DNA from: JBBRWV01 sp038248985
GTDB taxonomy: Bacteria > Planctomycetota > Phycisphaerae > WQYP01
DNA: 6,641 nt
Direction: 5' to 3'
Assembly (NCBI GenBank): GCA_038248985.1
Contig: JBBRWV010000157.1
Span: forward strand, 1-6,641
Positions 4,945-6,641 of the stretch are shown here, piece by piece; position 1 is the stretch's first letter; every line of letters begins with the position of its first letter. The translations under genes were made by a program, and so were the position numbers. The notes under the pieces are model-generated. The model was not told the DNA's origin. It saw nothing but the letters and a program-made list of their open reading frames with translations, and ran no database searches.

Positions 4945-5141
4945 GGATTGCCCCGAAGCTTGTGCATGTCTTCTTCGTCTTCGGCGATCCAGGCCTGAAC
5001 TTCCTCGGAAGAGTATAGACGCGGTTCCGGAAGTTGTGATGATTCGGCGCGGAGATTCTCGGCGAGAAATAGCAGAAGCTTCTGTCTCTCGGGGAGAGAG
5101 AGATTCTGAACGGCGGACTCCACTTCAGTAAGCGTACTCAT
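4941..5141 (-). CDS. Antitoxin partner of the PIN-domain toxin (66 aa)
   Basis: This small acidic protein is encoded directly upstream of the PIN toxin with a 4-base ATGA overlap, the standard toxin-antitoxin layout. Residues 1-32 (MSTLTEVESAVQNLSLPERQ then KLLLFLAENLRAE) look like two amphipathic helices with the LSLPERQKLLLFL pattern seen in several small antitoxins of PIN and RelE modules. Residues 33-66 are acidic and include YSSEEVQAWIAEDEEDM, likely the extended part that wraps and inhibits the toxin. I cannot assign it to a named DNA-binding class such as AbrB, ribbon-helix-helix or Phd. No Shine-Dalgarno precedes the ATG at 5141, while a candidate -10 sits 6 bases upstream, so the message may be leaderless. 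An inverted repeat covers this -10 and could be the autoregulatory site. Confidence 0.8.
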   Translation of the reverse strand: MSTLTEVESAVQNLSLPERQKLLLFLAENLRAESSQLPEPRLYSSEEVQAWIAEDEEDMHKLRGNP

Positions 5142-5177
5142 CTATTTATGCTACCAAATAGTGTTTGCCATCTGCAA
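5142..5177 (-). promoter_or_regulatory. Candidate promoter and operator of the toxin-antitoxin operon
   Basis: On the minus strand TTGCAG (5177-5172) and TAGCAT (5153-5148) are separated by 18 bases; the -10 matches consensus at 4 of 6 positions and ends 6 bases before the antitoxin ATG. The inverted repeat CTATTT (5142-5147) / AAATAG (5156-5161) encloses that -10 and ends one base from the start codon. A repressor bound there would block transcription, which fits the autoregulation usual in such operons. Six-base arms are short, so this is tentative. Confidence 0.38.
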
Positions 5178-5189
5178 TGAAATTCTGTG

Positions 5190-5201
5190 GGGCCGAAGCC
5201 C
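5190..5201 (-). other. UUCG-capped hairpin after the ACT-domain gene
   Basis: On the minus strand GGGC-TTCG-GCCC forms a 4-base GC stem with a stable UUCG tetraloop, 8 bases beyond the stop codon of the 5210-5731 gene. No T-run follows (CACAGAATTTCATT), so it may only stabilise the RNA 3' end or act as a weak terminator before the toxin-antitoxin promoter. Confidence 0.35.
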
Positions 5202-5209
5202 TTGATCTC

Positions 5210-5731
5210 TCATGCCGGTTCGAGGTCGAGTTCGCAGTTGAGTTTGTCGCAGGTGGATTCCAAATCGGCGCGCAGGGCGCGGATGGGGACGGTGGGGGGG
5301 AGGGTGATGCGGAGTTCCATGATGAACAGGGGGGAGCCGGCGAAGGCGGCGGATTCCTGGCGGGCGGAGAGTTCTTCGATGTTGACGCCGCGGGCGCGGA
5401 GGACTTCAGTGATGCGGTGGACGATGCCGGGCTGGTCCATGGAGTAGGTTTTGAGGCGGAAGGGGAGGCCCTTGGGCGGGGCGGCGGCGGGGGCTTGTTC
5501 GGCGAGGGTGAGTTTGAGGCCGATGCGTTCGCCGATGGCGGGCAAGGTGGATTTGAGGGCGGCGACATTGATTTCTTCAGCTTCGAGCAAGACGATGATG
5601 GCGAATTGGCCGCGGAGGTTGACCATGCGGGAGTCGAGGATGTTGGCACCGCCGGCGTGGAGGTGGCCGGTGAGTTCGCCGACGATTCCGGGGCGATCGG
5701 TGCCGATGGCGTTGACGATGAGTTGGGACAT
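5210..5731 (-). CDS. Two-ACT-domain regulatory protein, GcvR-like (173 aa)
   Basis: The product carries two tandem ACT domains, small ligand-binding folds that usually sense amino acids. The first (about 1-76) begins SQLIVNAIGTDRPGIVGEL and continues with GGANILDSRM. An Ala/Pro linker (AEQAPAAAPPKG, about 78-89) leads to the second (about 90-170), with SMDQPGIVHRIT and RGVNIEEL. The DRPGIV and DQPGIV loops with the following GaNI/GvNI strands are the ligand-side signature. Architecture and length match the GcvR family (glycine cleavage system transcriptional repressor, COG2716). In E. coli GcvR acts by binding GcvA, not DNA; no GcvA or glycine cleavage gene is here, so the partner and ligand are unknown. 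The ATG at 5731 has a perfect GGAGG 5 bases upstream. It lies 68 bases upstream of the antitoxin gene on the same strand, but each appears to have its own promoter. Confidence 0.88.
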   Translation of the reverse strand: MSQLIVNAIGTDRPGIVGELTGHLHAGGANILDSRMVNLRGQFAIIVLLEAEEINVAALKSTLPAIGERIGLKLTLAEQAPAAAPPKGLPFRLKTYSMDQPGIVHRITEVLRARGVNIEELSARQESAAFAGSPLFIMELRITLPPTVPIRALRADLESTCDKLNCELDLEPA

Positions 5732-5741
5732 GGAGGCCTCC
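5732..5741 (-). promoter_or_regulatory. Ribosome binding site of the ACT-domain gene inside a perfect palindrome
   Basis: GGAGGCCTCC is its own reverse complement and lies directly against the ATG at 5731. On the minus strand its first half is the Shine-Dalgarno GGAGG, 5 bases from the start codon. The two halves cannot fold on themselves in one RNA without a loop, but the site could pair between molecules or bind a dimeric protein. It fixes the start codon with confidence. Confidence 0.7.
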
Positions 5742-5762
5742 GCGTGAAAAAGGGTTTAGCAG

Positions 5763-5791
5763 ATTGGACAGCGCGGGCGGGGCGGCGTCAA
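5763..5791 (-). promoter_or_regulatory. Candidate sigma-70-type promoter of the ACT-domain gene
   Basis: On the minus strand TTGACG (5791-5786, 5 of 6 consensus) and TCCAAT (5768-5763, 4 of 6) are separated by exactly 17 bases. The -10 lies 31 bases before the ATG at 5731, leaving room for a short leader with the GGAGG site. This is the best promoter-like pair in the window. Confidence 0.48.
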
Positions 5792-5812
5792 TGTAGAATT
5801 GGCGGAAATGGC

Positions 5813-5841
5813 TTGGGGTTTTTGAGAATTCATTTTAGAGT
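5813..5841 (+). promoter_or_regulatory. Weak candidate promoter of the right-edge secreted protein gene
   Basis: TTGGGG (5813-5818) and TAGAGT (5836-5841) are 17 bases apart and match consensus at 3 and 4 of 6 positions. Transcription would begin about 55-60 bases before the ATG at 5907. The region is shared with the divergent ACT-domain gene. Confidence 0.22.
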
Positions 5842-5906
5842 GTGGAACGGCAACGTGCTGGATTTGTAGAATGTTGCTGGAACAGCAAAGGCCGTGGACG
5901 ACAGGG

Positions 5907-6641
5907 ATGTTGTGTATGCGATGGAAAATTGGCCAAGGGATTATGGCCGGCGCATTGGTGCTGGCGGGAATGGCGGGGGTGGTTCGGGCGGGGGATTCGC
6001 CGCTGAGGATGTCGTGGACGAGTGCGGATCATGCGAGCGGTTTGTACCTGGCGAAAGAGAAGGCGGTGGTGCGGGTGCTGGTGGAGAATTTGGCCGAGGG
6101 GGAGCAGAAGTTGGCGGGGCGCTTTGTTTTTGGGCCCAAGGGAGCGGAGAAAACGGTCGTCGAAGCGGGCGCGGCGGGGGAGGGCGTGACGACGATTGTG
6201 CCGATTGCCGAGTCGGCGATTGGGGCGGGTAAATCGGTGATGCTGGACGTGCCGGTGACGTTTATGGTGGCGGGCGAGTACGAGTTACATTGGCAGCGGG
6301 AAGCGGCCGAGGAGGTGGTGCGGAACGCGGAGGGCGTGGAATTGGTGGCGATATTTGCGCCGCGTGGGAAAGCCGACGCGAGCAACCCGTGGATAACGCT
6401 GTTGCCGCGGGCGGCGGTGCGGACGCGCGGATTTATCTTCGACTACGCGGCGCGGACGACGGTGCGGCGATTCGTGCTGGATGAAACGTATTTGTTTGAT
6501 CCGGCGAAAAAGACGGTGCCGGTGATTGGGGCGTCGATGGAAGCCAGCGGCGAGGAGTTTGCGGCGATGATTGGGGAGTTGAAAAGAGCGGAAGGGGAGT
6601 TGGTGTTGCGCGTCGTCGTGCCACTGCGGGAGACGGCCGAG
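5907..6641 (+). CDS. Secreted protein of unknown function, N-terminal 245 residues (runs off the window)
   Basis: An open frame of 245 codons without a stop reaches the right edge. It begins with a signal peptide: MLCMRWKIGQ, a hydrophobic core GIMAGALVLAGMAGVV, and a likely cleavage at VRA before GDSP. Residues 45-130 alternate like a beta-sandwich (YLAKEKAVVRVLVEN, KSVMLDVPVTF, GEYELHW), as in accessory domains of large exported proteins. Residues 160-245 include PWITLLPRAAVRTRGF and LDETYLFDPAKKTVP. Apart from C3 in the signal region there is no cysteine. I do not recognise the family. The start is uncertain. ATG at 5907 has only TGGA 8 bases upstream. ATG at 5916 has AGGGA at a better distance and gives a cleaner signal peptide. 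ATG at 5871 has no clear site. Codons end very often in G (GTG, GCG, CTG), as in other plus-strand genes. Confidence 0.82.
   Translation, partial: MLCMRWKIGQGIMAGALVLAGMAGVVRAGDSPLRMSWTSADHASGLYLAKEKAVVRVLVENLAEGEQKLAGRFVFGPKGAEKTVVEAGAAGEGVTTIVPIAESAIGAGKSVMLDVPVTFMVAGEYELHWQREAAEEVVRNAEGVELVAIFAPRGKADASNPWITLLPRAAVRTRGFIFDYAARTTVRRFVLDETYLFDPAKKTVPVIGASMEASGEEFAAMIGELKRAEGELVLRVVVPLRETAE

Noticed and set aside
5146..5649. Minus-strand frame (167 codons) rich in Ser and Pro
   Set aside because: Same strand, shifted frame of the ACT-domain gene; low-complexity Ser/Pro composition is a by-product of C-rich codons.
5165..5869. Plus-strand open frame (234 codons), Gly/Asp-rich
   Set aside because: It is opposite the two-ACT-domain gene, whose DRPGIV and DQPGIV motifs are unmistakable.
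1..6641. tRNA, rRNA, CRISPR array, insertion sequence or integrase
   Set aside because: No cloverleaf, regularly spaced repeats, transposase motif or terminal inverted repeats were seen on either strand.

Overview
The window looks like a piece of chromosome from a GC-rich bacterium with exosortase-type protein sorting. The best lineage clue is the complete secreted protein at 455-1279. It ends in a classic PEP-CTERM tail (VPEP, a hydrophobic helix, then RRRK), a signal common in Planctomycetota (especially Phycisphaerae), Verrucomicrobiota and some Proteobacteria. I favour a Phycisphaerae-like planctomycete, but this rests on style and not on a marker gene. I see no rRNA, tRNA, CRISPR array, insertion sequence or phage gene.

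Layout, left to right. A truncated minus-strand gene starts at 85 and leaves the window. A 369-base divergent intergenic region follows (86-454), holding a possible 37-codon leader ORF and inverted repeats. Next come the PEP-CTERM protein (455-1279) and a strong intrinsic terminator (1310-1353). A small unknown protein (1389-1661) meets, tail to tail with a 2-base gap, a HAD-family Cof-type phosphatase on the minus strand (1664-2491). Upstream of that is a minus-strand membrane-anchored protein of unknown function (2643-3455) with its own terminator at 2564-2606. A 267-base divergent region separates it from an O6-alkylguanine-DNA methyltransferase on the plus strand (3723-4469). Convergent with that is a two-gene toxin-antitoxin operon on the minus strand: a PIN-domain toxin (4525-4944) overlapped by 4 bases by a small antitoxin gene (4941-5141). 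Then come a two-ACT-domain GcvR-like regulator (5210-5731, minus) and, divergent from it, the first 245 codons of a secreted protein that runs off the right edge (from about 5907, plus).

The genes do not form one pathway. They look like ordinary chromosomal housekeeping, repair and surface functions plus one addiction module. The only clear operon is the toxin-antitoxin pair.

The most notable whole-window signal is compositional. From about 1280 onward the plus strand is very G-rich whichever strand carries the gene, so plus genes end codons in G and minus genes end codons in C. The PEP-CTERM gene and the toxin-antitoxin pair depart from this pattern. The same bias opens long, meaningless frames opposite nearly every real gene. 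I did not find a convincing novel multi-gene system. The best leads are the possible leader-peptide arrangement before the PEP-CTERM gene, the apparently leaderless antitoxin and phosphatase starts, repeated CAAAG half-sites before the methyltransferase, and the unassigned membrane-anchored protein.
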